Shown piece by piece: positions 15,421 to 15,481 of a stretch of DNA of 15,481 nt. The position numbers were made by a program, and so were the translations under genes. Positions within the stretch are counted from its first letter, which is position 1, and each line of letters opens with the position of its first letter. The DNA is taken from assembly GCA_902765885.1 (NCBI GenBank), contig CACXBN010000146.1, positions 1 through 15,481 on the forward strand, given 5' to 3'. A model generated the notes under the pieces. It did no database searches. It saw nothing but the letters and a program-made list of their open reading frames with translations, and had not been told where the DNA came from. The DNA comes from an uncultured Ruminococcus sp. Its GTDB lineage: Bacteria; Bacillota; Clostridia; Oscillospirales; CAG-272.

Positions 15421-15455
15421 AACCCGCGGGTCAAACGATCCCGGGTTTTTGTTAT
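15421..15455 (+). terminator. Rho-independent terminator of the plus-strand gene cluster
   Basis: AACCCG (15421-15426) pairs with CGGGTT (15442-15447), with partial extra pairing beyond a C-C mismatch. The right arm runs into five T residues (15446-15450) and then a T-rich stretch. It lies 23 bases after the kinase stop codon and most likely ends the whole 5.5-15.4 kb transcript. I see nothing else in the last 80 bases. Confidence 0.75.
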
Positions 15456-15481
15456 TTTGCACAGAAAATTACCATCTGCGA

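Overview
The window looks like a chromosomal segment of a gut-type Clostridia species (Gram-positive Firmicutes; Oscillospiraceae or Lachnospiraceae would fit). This is inferred from an SLH-anchored subtilase, a lipoprotein carrying a Listeria-Bacteroides repeat and a BspA-type leucine-rich segment, a LytTR regulator with a GHKL kinase, strong Shine-Dalgarno sites and moderate base composition. No rRNA, tRNA, CRISPR array, insertion sequence or phage gene is visible.

Layout. (1) Positions 2-1390, plus strand: end of a secreted subtilisin-like protease with three SLH repeats; its first codons probably lie outside the window. (2) 1391-1662: convergent intergenic region with a bidirectional terminator (13-bp perfect stem). 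(3) 1663-5303, minus strand: two overlapping genes for a heterodimeric ABC exporter, one half with a degenerate ATPase site. (4) 5304-5557: divergent control region with a good sigma-A-like promoter on each strand. Both -35 boxes lie inside the arms of a perfect 10-bp inverted repeat. (5) 5558-15398, plus strand: seven closely spaced genes, ended by a hairpin terminator at 15421.

The seven-gene unit is the most interesting part. It resembles a dlt (teichoic acid D-alanylation) operon in logic but not in composition. It encodes a DltA-like adenylating enzyme, a GNAT acetyltransferase fused in frame to an acyl carrier protein, and an MBOAT membrane O-acyltransferase (DltB role). These are followed by a membrane-anchored SGNH-like domain fused to a polysaccharide deacetylase (DltD role plus NodB), and a lipoprotein with a second SGNH-like domain that seems to lack the catalytic histidine. 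A LytTR response regulator and a six-helix GHKL histidine kinase close the unit.

Proposed working (inference): the adenylating enzyme loads an amino acid or related acid on the carrier protein. MBOAT moves the acyl group across the membrane, and the surface SGNH proteins transfer it to a cell-wall or capsular glycan. The GNAT and deacetylase domains add an acetylation/deacetylation step absent from classical dlt. In the adenylating enzyme, the residue matching the chirality-sensing Cys269 of DltA is glycine, so the substrate may not be D-alanine. The two-component system probably regulates this envelope modification and perhaps the divergent exporter.
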